From VAXT01 sp035318925 (GTDB lineage Bacteria > Actinomycetota > Thermoleophilia > Gaiellales > Gaiellaceae), in NCBI GenBank assembly GCA_035318925.1, contig DATHDS010000037.1, forward strand, positions 7,117 to 71,116: a DNA stretch of 64,000 nt, in the 5' to 3' direction. Position 1 is the stretch's first letter; each line of letters begins with the position of its first letter. The translations under genes and the position numbers were made by a program. Under the pieces are notes generated by a model. It ran no database searches. It was not told the origin of the DNA and saw only the letters and a list, made by a program, of their open reading frames with translations. Shown one piece after another: positions 1-7,492 of this stretch.

Positions 1-1
1 G

Positions 2-1786
2 GTCGTCCGCACCTCGGTTCGGCGCCCGCGGCCCCGGTTGGCGATCGTCCAGGCGCGGATCGCGGACGACAGCGGCGAGATAACGGCGGTCTGGTTCAAC
101 CAGGCGTGGCTCGTCGACAAGCTCCGGCCCGGCACGCGGGTGCGCCTCCGCGGACAGCTGAGGCGCAACGAGTTCAACGTCCGCTCCTACGACCTGAACG
201 GCGCCACCGCAACGGCGGACTTCGCCCCGGTGTACCCGGCGAGCGAGGAGATCACGCCGAAGAAGCTGCGCGAGCTCGTCGGGAAAGCGCTTGCGCATGC
301 TCGTGACGACCTCGACGCGCTGCCGGCCCGCCTCGGGGACACGATGCCGCTGCGTTCCGACGCGCTGACGGCCATCCATCGACCCCGGAGCCCCGAAGAG
401 GCGGAGCGCGGCAGACGCCGGCTCGCCTTCGACGAGCTGCTCGTGCTGCAGGTCGGGCTCGCACGGCGCCGCCGCAGCCGCGAGCAGGAGCAGGCCCCGG
501 CGCTCGGGAAGCCGGGCGAGCTCGTCTCCCGCTACCGAGCGGTACTTCCGTTCGAGCTCACGGCCCACCAGGAGCGCGCGATCGCGGAGATCGATGCCGA
601 TCTCGCCAGGCCGACGCCGATGGAGCGGCTCCTCCAGGGCGAGGTCGGCTCGGGCAAGACCGTCGTTGCGCTGTACGCGCTCCTGCGCGCCGTCGAGTCG
701 GGGAAGAAGGGTGCGCTGATGGCGCCGACCGAGACGCTCGCGGAGCAGCACTTCCTCACGCTCGAGGAGCCGTGCCGCGAGCTCGGCGTCGACGTCGCGC
801 TGCTCACGCGATCGGTCAAGGACGATCCGGCGCCTGCGCAGATCCTCGTCGGGACGCATGCGCTCATCCAAGAGGGCGTCGACCTGAGCGAGGTCGCGGT
901 CGCCGTGGTCGACGAGCAGCACCGATTCGGAGTGGAGCAGCGTCGCGCGATCACGGGTGACCGCACACCACACGTCCTGCACATGACCGCGACGCCCATT
1001 CCCCGCACGCTCGCACTCACCGTTTACGGAGACCTGTCGGTGAGCGAGATCGCGAAACCCCCCGCGAACCGCAAGCCTGTGAAGACAGCCTGGGTGACGC
1101 ACGACCGGTCGAGCGAGGCGTACAAGCGGCTCCGGAAGCACCTCGACGACGGTCGCCAGGCATACGTGGTGTGCCCGCTGATCGAGGAATCGGAGACGAG
1201 CCTGGCCCGCGCTGCCGAGCGTGAGGCCGAGCGCCTGCGGAAGGGCGAGCTGAAGGGCTACCGCGTCGGCTTGCTCCACGGAAGGCTACGACCTGTCGAC
1301 CGGCGCGAGCTGATGGCGCAGTTCAAGGCGCGCGAGCTGGACGTGCTCGTCGCGACGACCGTGATCGAGGTCGGCGTCGACGTCCCGAACGCGACGATCA
1401 TGATCGTCCAGGAGGCAGACCGCTTCGGCCTGGCGCAGCTCCACCAGCTGCGTGGCCGAGTGGGGAGGGGCGCCGAGCAGTCCTATTGCCTCCTCGTCTC
1501 GCGCGCGAAGGAGGAGCTGACCGACTCGGCGCTCGCGCGCCTCGAAGCGCTCGTCGCCTCGAACGACGGCTTCGAGCTCGCTGAGCGAGACCTCGAGATC
1601 CGTGGCGAGGGCCAGCTCCTGGGCACGCGGCAGGCGGGCCTCTCGGATCTGCGCTTCACGCGCCTGCGCTCGGACCGGACGCTCCTCGAGCAGGCGCGTT
1701 CGGTCGCCGACGAGCTCGTCGACTACGAGGGCCCGCTGAACGACGAGGTGGAGCGCGTCTTCGCCGACCGCGATCTGCAGGCTTGA
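2..1786 (+). CDS. recG: ATP-dependent DNA helicase RecG, 3' part (5' end outside the window)
   Basis: RecG is a superfamily 2 helicase that remodels branched DNA such as stalled forks and Holliday junctions. The frame is open from base 2, so the start lies upstream; about 594 residues are visible against roughly 700 in the family, so only part of the N-terminal wedge (OB-fold) domain is missing. Visible motifs are Walker A GEVGSGKT (near nt 638-661), the RecG-type DEQHRFG Walker B (near nt 911-931), MTATPIPRTL (motif III) and QLRGRVGRG (motif VI). It is followed after 3 nt by rsmD, the usual actinobacterial order, which suggests co-transcription. Confidence 0.97.
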   Translation, partial: VVRTSVRRPRPRLAIVQARIADDSGEITAVWFNQAWLVDKLRPGTRVRLRGQLRRNEFNVRSYDLNGATATADFAPVYPASEEITPKKLRELVGKALAHARDDLDALPARLGDTMPLRSDALTAIHRPRSPEEAERGRRRLAFDELLVLQVGLARRRRSREQEQAPALGKPGELVSRYRAVLPFELTAHQERAIAEIDADLARPTPMERLLQGEVGSGKTVVALYALLRAVESGKKGALMAPTETLAEQHFLTLEEPCRELGVDVALLTRSVKDDPAPAQILVGTHALIQEGVDLSEVAVAVVDEQHRFGVEQRRAITGDRTPHVLHMTATPIPRTLALTVYGDLSVSEIAKPPANRKPVKTAWVTHDRSSEAYKRLRKHLDDGRQAYVVCPLIEESETSLARAAEREAERLRKGELKGYRVGLLHGRLRPVDRRELMAQFKARELDVLVATTVIEVGVDVPNATIMIVQEADRFGLAQLHQLRGRVGRGAEQSYCLLVSRAKEELTDSALARLEALVASNDGFELAERDLEIRGEGQLLGTRQAGLSDLRFTRLRSDRTLLEQARSVADELVDYEGPLNDEVERVFADRDLQA

Positions 1787-1789
1787 ATC

Positions 1790-2323
1790 GTGCGGATCAT
1801 CGCGGGTAGCCGCAAGGGCTCGAGGATCTTCGCGCCGAAGGATGGGGCGCGGCCCACCGGCGACCGGGTGCGGGAGGCGGCGTTCAACCTGATCGGGCCC
1901 GTCGATGAGATGGCCGTGCTCGATCTCTTTGCCGGCTCGGGCGCGATGGGCCTCGAGGCCCTGTCTCGCGGGGCCGAGTCCGTGGTCTTCGTCGAGTCCG
2001 ATCGCGACGCCCAGCGCGTCATCGAACGCAACCTGGAGAAGCTCGACCTGAAGGGGGCGAGGCTCGTCAAATCCGATGCGCGCCGCGCTCTCGCCGCCGA
2101 GTCTGCGGCGGGCAGGCGGTACGATCTCGTCCTCGTCGACCCGCCCTACCGGATGCTCGACTCCCTCCTGCCCACCCTGTCCAAGTACCTCCCGGCGCTC
2201 CTCGCCGAGGACGGCCTCGTCGTGGTCGAAAGCCCCGCCAAGGAGCAGCCGACGCTTCCTCTGGCCGAGCGGACGAGCCGCAAGTACGGCTCGGTGCGCG
2301 TGACGCTCTTCGAGGCTGGATGA
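1790..2323 (+). CDS. rsmD: 16S rRNA (guanine966-N2)-methyltransferase RsmD
   Basis: RsmD methylates G966 of 16S rRNA during 30S assembly using SAM. The 177 residues show the family start MRIIAGSRKG, the SAM-binding loop LDLFAGSGAMGLEALSRGA and the catalytic N-methyltransferase motif DPPY (LVLVDPPYRM). Length is normal. The GTG start lies 3 nt after the recG stop, so it is probably translated from the same message. A structured 170-nt spacer separates it from coaD. Confidence 0.96.
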   Translation: MRIIAGSRKGSRIFAPKDGARPTGDRVREAAFNLIGPVDEMAVLDLFAGSGAMGLEALSRGAESVVFVESDRDAQRVIERNLEKLDLKGARLVKSDARRALAAESAAGRRYDLVLVDPPYRMLDSLLPTLSKYLPALLAEDGLVVVESPAKEQPTLPLAERTSRKYGSVRVTLFEAG

Positions 2324-2356
2324 GCGCTCCAAGGAGAATTGACTCCGCGTTCCTCG

Positions 2357-2435
2357 GGCGTCGCTGCGGGTGCGGGGCCGGAGGGCACAGTATTCGCAAT
2401 ACGGGCCCGGAGAGCACCGTGCCCGCAGCGGCGCC
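2357..2435. repeat. Nested inverted repeat between rsmD and coaD
   Basis: The arm at 2357-2370 (GGCGTCGCTGCGGG) pairs with 2422-2435 (CCCGCAGCGGCGCC) at 13 of 14 positions. Inside it a second hairpin, GTATT-CGC-AATAC, sits at 2390-2402. A third perfect hairpin, GGGCGGC-TCC-GCCGCCC, follows at 2449-2465, 28 nt before the coaD start. No T-run follows, so a classical terminator is unlikely. It may be an intergenic repeat or a structured RNA leader; no second copy was seen in the window. Confidence 0.6.
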
Positions 2436-2492
2436 AGGCGGTGGCGGAGGGCGGCTCCGCCGCCCGGGAGCCGCCGCCGGCGAGGAGTGCGG

Positions 2493-3026
2493 ATGAGCCC
2501 CGACAAGGACCATCGCACGGCCCTCTGCCCGGGCAGCTACGACCCGGTCACGCTCGGCCACCTCGACGTCATCACACGTGCCGCCCAGATCTTCGACCGC
2601 GTCGTTGTCGGCGTCGTCCGGGAGCCGAGCCACAAGGAGACGATGTTCTCGGTCGAGGAACGCGTCGGCTTCCTCGAAGAGGCGCTCCGCGGCGAGGACA
2701 ACGTCGAGGTCGACGTCTTCGCCGAGCTCGTCGTCGAGTTCGCGAAGCGCTGGGGCGCGCGGACGATGGTCAAGGGCCTGCGCGTGATCTCCGACTTCGA
2801 GTGGGAGTTCCAGATGCACCACCTCAACCGCACGCTCGCGCCGGACATCGAGACCGTCTACCTGATGTCGAATCCGCAGTACAGCTTCGTCTCCTCGAGC
2901 GGCGTCAAAGAGGTGGCGTCGTTCGGGGGCAACGTCGACGAGCTCGTGCCGCCGGCTGTCGCGCGCCGCTTCTCCGAGATGTTCCCGCAGGGCAAGCCCG
3001 GAGCCCCGGTCTCTCCGCAGGAATGA
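2493..3026 (+). CDS. coaD: Phosphopantetheine adenylyltransferase CoaD
   Basis: CoaD transfers AMP from ATP to 4'-phosphopantetheine, the penultimate step of coenzyme A synthesis. The protein (177 aa) has the nucleotidyltransferase signature GSYDPVTLGHLDVI, the phosphopantetheine-binding stretch MVKGLRVISDFEWE, and the ATP-binding end YSFVSSSGVKEVASFGG. The ATG at 2493 is chosen because it lies just before the family core (CPGSYDP); a frame extension back to 2370 has no family match. Its stop overlaps the next start (ATGA), indicating translational coupling. Confidence 0.97.
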   Translation: MSPDKDHRTALCPGSYDPVTLGHLDVITRAAQIFDRVVVGVVREPSHKETMFSVEERVGFLEEALRGEDNVEVDVFAELVVEFAKRWGARTMVKGLRVISDFEWEFQMHHLNRTLAPDIETVYLMSNPQYSFVSSSGVKEVASFGGNVDELVPPAVARRFSEMFPQGKPGAPVSPQE

Positions 3027-3919
3027 CCTTCGGCCGCCGCAGACTGTTCCTGATCGGAGGCGGCCTCGCCGCCCTCGTGGTCGTTGTCGTGGTCGTTGGG
3101 CTCGCGGTCGCCCGCAGCGGGAACGACAGCCCGCGCCTGCCCGGTCGGATCGCCGTGCGGGACGGCTGCGGGCTGCTCCACATGTGGCCCGACGGCACGG
3201 ATCAGCGCAACATGTGCCTGAACAACATCTGGGCCGCCGTCAACCTCTCCTGGAACGGGAAGCACTTGGCCTGGGACACCCGCGCCCAGGGTCAGGAGAT
3301 CCTGATCGGGTCATGGGACGGCTCCGGCGCTCACTCCGTGCCGGTTCCGCCAGGCACGACCGTCGATCCGAGCCTTTCACCCGACGGGGACAAGGTCGCT
3401 TTTCTCCATTCAGCCCGCGACGACGGTCGTTACGACGTCTGGGTCGGCTCGACGTCGGCCGACGATGCGGAACAGCTGACCAACACGAGGAACGTGTCCA
3501 CGGTCGCCTGGTCGCCCAAGGGGGATTGGATCGCGTATGTGAAGGGTTGGTCGCCGGACACGCTGGAGGGTCAGATCGCGCTCATCCGGCCGAGCGGGAA
3601 CGACGAGCGGAATCTTGTCGCAGGAGATGCGCCCGCCTGGGCACCGAGCGGCAAGGAGCTGGCCTACTTCCACGACGGAGGTATCTGGACGGTCGCGCGC
3701 GACGGCTCCGACCCGCGACTGATCGTTCGCGACGGCCACGCGCCGGCCTGGTCGCGCGACGGGAAGCAGATCGCCTTCCTGAGGGCCGAGAAGTGCGGCA
3801 AGCCGGTCTGCAAGGAACGCGTTGAGCTCGTCGTCGTGGACGGCTCGGGCCTGCGGACGGTCGGTCCGAAGTTCTCCGACCCGAGCCAAGTGCTCTGGCT
3901 GCCCGACCCGAACGAATAG
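3023..3919 (+). CDS. Membrane-anchored TolB/WD40-like beta-propeller protein
   Basis: The 298-aa protein begins with a basic stretch and a strong transmembrane segment (residues ~8-29, rich in Val/Leu/Ala), then an extracytoplasmic domain of TolB-like repeats. Repeat cores of the type LSPDGDKVAF, WSPKGDWIAY, WAPSGKELAY and WSRDGKQIAF are visible. This predicts a signal-anchored beta-propeller outside the cell. The specific role is unknown. It overlaps coaD by 4 nt (ATGA), so it is probably the last gene of the recG-rsmD-coaD unit. Cysteine pairs (CGLLHM...MCLNN; CGKPVC) may form disulfides. Confidence 0.85.
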   Translation: MTFGRRRLFLIGGGLAALVVVVVVVGLAVARSGNDSPRLPGRIAVRDGCGLLHMWPDGTDQRNMCLNNIWAAVNLSWNGKHLAWDTRAQGQEILIGSWDGSGAHSVPVPPGTTVDPSLSPDGDKVAFLHSARDDGRYDVWVGSTSADDAEQLTNTRNVSTVAWSPKGDWIAYVKGWSPDTLEGQIALIRPSGNDERNLVAGDAPAWAPSGKELAYFHDGGIWTVARDGSDPRLIVRDGHAPAWSRDGKQIAFLRAEKCGKPVCKERVELVVVDGSGLRTVGPKFSDPSQVLWLPDPNE

Positions 3920-3940
3920 TGGTTCCTCCCACCGACCGAT

Positions 3941-3946
3941 TAGACT
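3941..3946 (+). promoter_or_regulatory. Candidate -10 box TAGACT for the SepIVA-like gene
   Basis: TAGACT fits the actinobacterial TANNNT -10 consensus and ends 9 nt before the ATG at 3956. A transcript starting 6-7 nt after the box would have a leader of only 2-3 nt. This is inferred from position and consensus only. Confidence 0.5.
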
Positions 3947-3955
3947 GAGAACCCC

Positions 3956-4462
3956 ATGGATGTCCTAGTTCTCATCGACAAGCTCGACGACCTCGTCCAC
4001 AACGCGAAGGCCGTCCCCCTGACCGACCAGGTCCGGATCGACCGCGAGGAGATCTACGAGATCCTCGACCAGATGCGGGCGACGATCCCCGAGGAGATCA
4101 AGCAGGCGCGCTGGATCGTCAAGGAACGGCAGGAGATGCTCGCCGAGGCGAAGCGCGAGTGCGACCGGCTGCTCGGAGAGGCACGCGAGCACGCCACCCG
4201 TGAGGCTTCTCAGACAGAGATCGTCAAGCTCGCCGAACGCCAGGCGCAGGACATTCTCGAGGACGCCCGGCGCCAGGCCCGGGAGACGAGGCTCGAGATG
4301 GAGGACTGGGCCGACTCGATCTTGTCAACTCTCGAGGTCAACCTCGAGAAGTTCCTCGGCGCGGTCAAGCGCGGCCGCGAGCGGCTGCACGAGCGCTCGC
4401 AGGAGACGGTCGTCGCCGGTGTCGGCGCCCCCGGCTCCGACAACGAAGAGCCTCCCTACTAG
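3956..4462 (+). CDS. SepIVA/DivIVA-like coiled-coil protein
   Basis: This 168-aa protein is almost entirely charged helix (residues ~25-145, rich in E/R/K/A) after a short N-terminal motif VLIDKLDDLVHNAKAVPLTD. It has no membrane segment. The N-terminal motif and the position just before the DUF177-rpmF genes match mycobacterial SepIVA, a DivIVA-related protein of cell division and envelope growth. Databases often label such proteins ATPase or ATP synthase subunit B-like because of the coiled coil. Function is assigned by context and resemblance only. Its TAG stop directly abuts a 160-bp repeat element, and a 17-nt palindrome (4451-4467) spans the stop codon. Confidence 0.65.
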   Translation: MDVLVLIDKLDDLVHNAKAVPLTDQVRIDREEIYEILDQMRATIPEEIKQARWIVKERQEMLAEAKRECDRLLGEAREHATREASQTEIVKLAERQAQDILEDARRQARETRLEMEDWADSILSTLEVNLEKFLGAVKRGRERLHERSQETVVAGVGAPGSDNEEPPY

Positions 4463-4622
4463 GGAGGGTTTGGCGAAACATGGCCTGAGCCGCCGGGCCG
4501 CGCTGCTCGCCCCGAGGCCGGGTCCCCAGTCGCCCCGATAGTGACTATCGGGGCTCCTTGCGTCCGCGGCTTCGGAACGAGCATCGCACCCCGGCGACGA
4601 GCAACGTTCCGCCAAACCCTCC
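4463..4622. repeat. 160-bp MITE-like element, copy 1, with 13-bp terminal inverted repeats
   Basis: The element starts with GGAGGGTTTGGCG immediately after the TAG of the upstream gene and ends with CGCCAAACCCTCC, a perfect 13-bp inverted repeat. The centre (4532-4554) is a perfect palindrome with 11-nt arms around one G (left arm GCCCCGATAGT). A second copy lies at 25811-25971. The flanks are nearly identical between copies, but the palindromic cores are unrelated in sequence. It encodes no plausible protein here: its ATG is followed by a stop after two codons. A promoter for the next gene sits 8 bp beyond its end. Confidence 0.88.
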
Positions 4623-4629
4623 CCATCGC

Positions 4630-4635
4630 TACCCT
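4630..4635 (+). promoter_or_regulatory. Candidate -10 box TACCCT, leaderless promoter of the DUF177 gene
   Basis: TACCCT is followed by exactly 6 nt and then ATG at 4642, the geometry of a leaderless actinobacterial promoter. The inserted element ends at 4622, so this promoter restores independent transcription downstream of it. Confidence 0.6.
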
Positions 4636-4641
4636 GGCTGG

Positions 4642-5151
4642 ATGACCACCAGCTTCAGCTTGCGCTCGCTGCGCCTGAGGCCGGGCGAGGAGCACAGGGA
4701 CGAGCAGGAAGTCGCGCTCGAGCCCATCTGGCTAGGCGGCCAGCGCTACCTACCCGTCCTGGACAAGGTGCTAGGCGAGCTCGTCGTCAGCAAGGCCACT
4801 AGCGGCACCGTCTTCGAGCTGCGTTTCCAGACGCGGCTGCATGGGCCCTGTTACCGCTGCCTGGCCGACGCGGTTGTCGAGATCGACATCGCGGGCCGCG
4901 AGTATCAGGCGACGAGCCCGGACACGGACGAGCTGCGGACGCCGTACCTCGAGAACGACCAGCTCGACCTCTCCGCCTGGGCGCGGGATGCGCTCGTGCT
5001 CGCCCTCCCGGACAAGATCCTCTGCCGGCCCGACTGCGCCGGCCTCTGCCCCGTCTGCGGCCGCGACCTGAACGCGGAGCCGCACGAGCACGAGGACGAG
5101 CAGCCCGACTCGCGCTGGGCCGCCCTCGCCGACCTGAAGGACCAGCTCTAA
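4642..5151 (+). CDS. DUF177/YceD family protein (23S rRNA accumulation-associated)
   Basis: The 169-aa protein belongs to the YceD/DUF177 family, found next to rpmF in most bacteria and linked to 23S rRNA and large-subunit biogenesis. Family features visible are GPCYRCLADA (first CxxC), the central acidic stretch before DLSAWARDALVLALPDKILC, and the end CRPDCAGLCPVCGRDLN with two more cysteine pairs, likely a zinc site. The ATG at 4642 is preferred over upstream in-frame starts because of the leaderless -10 box and family alignment. The rpmF gene follows after about 185 nt. Confidence 0.92.
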   Translation: MTTSFSLRSLRLRPGEEHRDEQEVALEPIWLGGQRYLPVLDKVLGELVVSKATSGTVFELRFQTRLHGPCYRCLADAVVEIDIAGREYQATSPDTDELRTPYLENDQLDLSAWARDALVLALPDKILCRPDCAGLCPVCGRDLNAEPHEHEDEQPDSRWAALADLKDQL

Positions 5152-5261
5152 CCCGTTAAGCCCGAGAAAGCATCGATCGCGGGAACGGTGGGCCGGTTGA
5201 ACGGGCGTTCGCCGCTATCTGTGCTTTGAGTCGCGCACAGTGCGAAGCACTTTGCGCGAGT

Positions 5262-5309
5262 CCCGGGCCCGTGGCCCGGGACCACCCCCGGGCCCGTGGC
5301 CCGGGACCA
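5262..5309. repeat. Two tandem copies of a 23-bp palindromic GC repeat upstream of rpmF
   Basis: The unit CCCGGGCCCGTGGCCCGGG plus ACCA occurs at 5262-5284 and again at 5287-5309, separated by 2 nt. Each unit can fold on itself (CCCGGGCC and GGCCCGGG). It sits directly upstream of the rpmF -10 box. It could be a terminator/attenuator for the DUF177 message, an operator, or slippage of a short repeat. Confidence 0.75.
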
Positions 5310-5318
5310 TGCGGTGGC

Positions 5319-5324
5319 TATACT
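5319..5324 (+). promoter_or_regulatory. Candidate -10 box TATACT for rpmF-plsX-acpP-rnc
   Basis: TATACT is a near-consensus -10 hexamer, 12 nt before the rpmF ATG. It predicts a very short leader (about 5 nt). No Shine-Dalgarno sequence precedes rpmF, consistent with this. Confidence 0.55.
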
Positions 5325-5336
5325 GGCCGACCGGTC

Positions 5337-5525
5337 ATGGCAGTTCCCAAGCGCAGACAGACAAGCGCCCGCCGCGACAAGCGGAGGGCGACGCATCGCC
5401 TGAAGGCACCCCGCGTCAACGAGTGCCCGGTCTGCCACCAGCCGAAGCGGCCGCATCGTGTGTGCCCCACGTGCAAGACGTACCGGGGCCGCGAAGTCGA
5501 GCCGCTCCGCACGCCGGCGCCGTAG
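5337..5525 (+). CDS. rpmF: 50S ribosomal protein L32
   Basis: Start MAVPKRRQTSARRDKRRATH is the L32 signature. The C-terminal part carries the zinc-ribbon cysteines CPVC and CPTC. Length (62 aa) is typical. The ATG at 5337 is fixed by the conserved N-terminus. It stands upstream of plsX as in most bacteria. Confidence 0.98.
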   Translation: MAVPKRRQTSARRDKRRATHRLKAPRVNECPVCHQPKRPHRVCPTCKTYRGREVEPLRTPAP

Positions 5526-5532
5526 GCCCGAA

Positions 5533-6546
5533 ATGACCTCTCCCGTTCGTGTGGCGGTCGACGCAATGGGCGGCGACCGGGGCCCGGACGAAATCGTCGC
5601 AGGCGCGCTCGAGGCTTCGTCGGCCTCGATTCAGCCCATCCTCTACGGCCCGTCCGGTCTCGACACGCAGGGTCTCCCGCTCGTGGAGGCGGCGGACACG
5701 ATCGCCATGCACGAGAAGCCGGTCGAGGCAGTGCGGGCCAAGCCCGACAGCTCGCTCGTCGCCGCGTGCCGGTCCGTGGGCGAGGGAGAAGCCGACGCGG
5801 TCGTCTCCGCCGGAAACACGGGAGCGATGCTCGCCGCATCCCTCTTCTACATCCGGCGCCTCCCCGAGGTCGACCGCCCAGCGATCGCCGTCGTCATTCC
5901 GACCCGGGAGGGCCCGTCGGTCCTCCTCGACTCGGGCGCGAACGCGGACGCACGCCCGGAGCACCTGCTCCAGTTCGCCCAGATGGGCTCGATGTTCGCC
6001 GAGGAGATGCTCGAGATCCCGAGCCCGGACGTGCGGCTCCTTTCGATCGGCGAGGAGCCCGAGAAGGGCAACCAGCTCACGCTCGATGCACACGCCCTGC
6101 TTGCCGCGAGCGATCTTCGCTTCGGCGGAAACGTCGAGAGCCGTCACCTCCTGAGCAACGCCGGCAAGGTCGTCGTCTGTGACGGGTTCACAGGCAACAT
6201 CTGCCTGAAGCTCCTCGAGGGCACGATCATGACCCTGCTGGAAGGGCTTCGGGACGAGATCCGCTCGTCGACCCGCGGGAAGATCGGGGGCCTGCTGATC
6301 AGGCCCGCGGCACGTCAGCTGCGTGAGCGGCTCGACCCCGACACGTACGGAGGCGCCTACCTCCTCGGCCTGCGCGGGCTGGCCGTGATCGCGCATGGAA
6401 ACTCGTCTCGCACAGCGATCGCGAACGCGATTCGCCTGGCCGCGCGGGGTGTCGAGCACCGTCTCGTCGAACGGCTGTCGGAGCGGCTCGGCACGACCGT
6501 GTTAGCATCGGCGCGCCCCGAGACCACGAGTCCCCAAGCGAGGTGA
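5533..6546 (+). CDS. plsX: Phosphate acyltransferase PlsX
   Basis: PlsX converts acyl-ACP to acyl-phosphate for phospholipid synthesis at the inner membrane. The 337-aa protein shows the conserved start VRVAVDAMGGDRGPDEIVAGA, then SAGNTGAMLAAS, LLDSGANADARPEHLLQFA and CDGFTGNICLKLLEG. The ATG at 5533 lies 7 nt after the rpmF stop and matches the family start; the longer frame from 5458 overlaps rpmF and is unlikely. acpP follows after 1 nt, placing acyl donor and acyltransferase in one operon. Confidence 0.97.
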   Translation: MTSPVRVAVDAMGGDRGPDEIVAGALEASSASIQPILYGPSGLDTQGLPLVEAADTIAMHEKPVEAVRAKPDSSLVAACRSVGEGEADAVVSAGNTGAMLAASLFYIRRLPEVDRPAIAVVIPTREGPSVLLDSGANADARPEHLLQFAQMGSMFAEEMLEIPSPDVRLLSIGEEPEKGNQLTLDAHALLAASDLRFGGNVESRHLLSNAGKVVVCDGFTGNICLKLLEGTIMTLLEGLRDEIRSSTRGKIGGLLIRPAARQLRERLDPDTYGGAYLLGLRGLAVIAHGNSSRTAIANAIRLAARGVEHRLVERLSERLGTTVLASARPETTSPQAR

Positions 6547-6547
6547 A

Positions 6548-6793
6548 ATGGCCGCGACCCGCGAGGAAGTGTACGAGCGAGTAAAAGACGTTCTGAGCGA
6601 GCAGCTCGGAGTCGAGGAAGCCGACATCAACGACGAAGCGTCCTTCCAGGAAGACCTCGAGGCGGACTCCCTCGACCTCGTCGAGCTGATCATGGAGCTC
6701 GAGGATCAATTCGGGATCAAGATCTCCGACGAGGACGCCCAGAAGATCCAGACCGTGGGTCAGGCCGTCGACTACGTCACCTCGCACCAGTAA
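6548..6793 (+). CDS. acpP: Acyl carrier protein
   Basis: An 81-aa acidic helical protein with the phosphopantetheine attachment motif EADSLDLVELIMELE; the serine of DSL is the 4'-phosphopantetheine site. It carries acyl chains for fatty acid synthesis and donates to PlsX. The start is preceded by AAGCGAGGTGAA, an acceptable ribosome binding site. The rnc gene begins within about 20 nt after its TAA. Confidence 0.98.
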   Translation: MAATREEVYERVKDVLSEQLGVEEADINDEASFQEDLEADSLDLVELIMELEDQFGIKISDEDAQKIQTVGQAVDYVTSHQ

Positions 6794-6809
6794 CGCCACC
6801 CTCGAGCGC

Positions 6810-7460
6810 CTGATCGACGCGCTCCCCGCGGAGCGGCTGGACAACGTCTTCACACACACCTCGTGGGCGCCCGACCGCGGGTCGTCGTACGAACGCCTGG
6901 AGTTCCTCGGCGACAGCGTCCTCGAGCTCGCAATCGCCCGTGAGCTGTACGAGCGCTTCCCGGACTACTCGGAAGGAGAGCTCGCGAAGATCCGGTCGCA
7001 CGTCGTCTCGAGAGCGAGTTGTGCCGTGGTCGCGCGCGAGCTCGGCCTCGGCACGCAAATGGCCGAGCAGGTCCTCGACGTGCCTCAGGAAGAGCTGGAC
7101 CGGCTTTCGGAAAACCAGAACGTGCTGGCGGCTCTCCTCGAGGCAGCCCTCGGAGCGCTCTTCCTGGAGCACGGCTTCGAGAAGATCGAGGACGTGATCG
7201 TGGCCGCCTTCGCCGGGCGCATCGAGTACGCACGCACGACGTACGTCGATCATAAGACCGAGCTTCAGGAGGCGGTCGCGCGCCTCGGGCTCTCCGTGAC
7301 GTACACGGTGCTCGACGTCGACGGGCCGCCGCACGCCAGGACGTTCACCTGCGCCGCGGTCATCGACGGCGACGAGGCCGGCTTCGGCAAGGGGCCGTCG
7401 AAGAAGGTCGCCGAGCAGGAAGCCGCCCGCGAGGCGCTCGCGAAGCTCTCCGCCTCCTAG
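6810..7460 (+). CDS. rnc: Ribonuclease III, with no ATG/GTG/TTG start (CTG proposed)
   Basis: RNase III cleaves double-stranded RNA, including rRNA precursors. The signature ERLEFLGDSVLELAIA lies at nt 6892-6939, followed by the acidic catalytic region (ENQNVLAALLEAALGALFLE) and a C-terminal dsRNA-binding domain (AVIDGDEAGFGKGPSKKVAEQEAA). The first in-frame ATG/GTG/TTG is GTG at 7026, which would delete the catalytic signature. Between the frame's last stop (6687) and the signature there is no canonical start. CTG at 6810 gives 216 residues with an N-terminus (LIDALPAERLDNVFTHTSW) of normal length. A sequencing error cannot be excluded. Confidence 0.88.
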   Translation: MIDALPAERLDNVFTHTSWAPDRGSSYERLEFLGDSVLELAIARELYERFPDYSEGELAKIRSHVVSRASCAVVARELGLGTQMAEQVLDVPQEELDRLSENQNVLAALLEAALGALFLEHGFEKIEDVIVAAFAGRIEYARTTYVDHKTELQEAVARLGLSVTYTVLDVDGPPHARTFTCAAVIDGDEAGFGKGPSKKVAEQEAAREALAKLSAS

Positions 7461-7480
7461 TTTCTCATCCTGAAGAGAGG

Positions 7481-7486
7481 TACCGT
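7481..7486 (+). promoter_or_regulatory. Candidate -10 box TACCGT, leaderless promoter of propeller gene 1
   Basis: TACCGT followed by exactly 6 nt and ATG at 7493, 22 nt after the rnc stop. A similar box (TAGCGT, 8911-8916) stands 8 nt before the second paralogue, so each of the first two tandem genes may be transcribed separately. Confidence 0.55.
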
Positions 7487-7492
7487 GGCTTC

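Noticed and set aside
4459..4695. Protein encoded by the 160-bp element (minus strand frame with VARRRGAMLV)
   Set aside because: The frame is open on both copies only because the element is GC-rich and short; the palindromic core changes the residues completely between copies.
7026..7460. rnc starting at GTG 7026
   Set aside because: It would remove the ERLEFLGDSVL catalytic signature; the frame upstream encodes the full RNase III domain.
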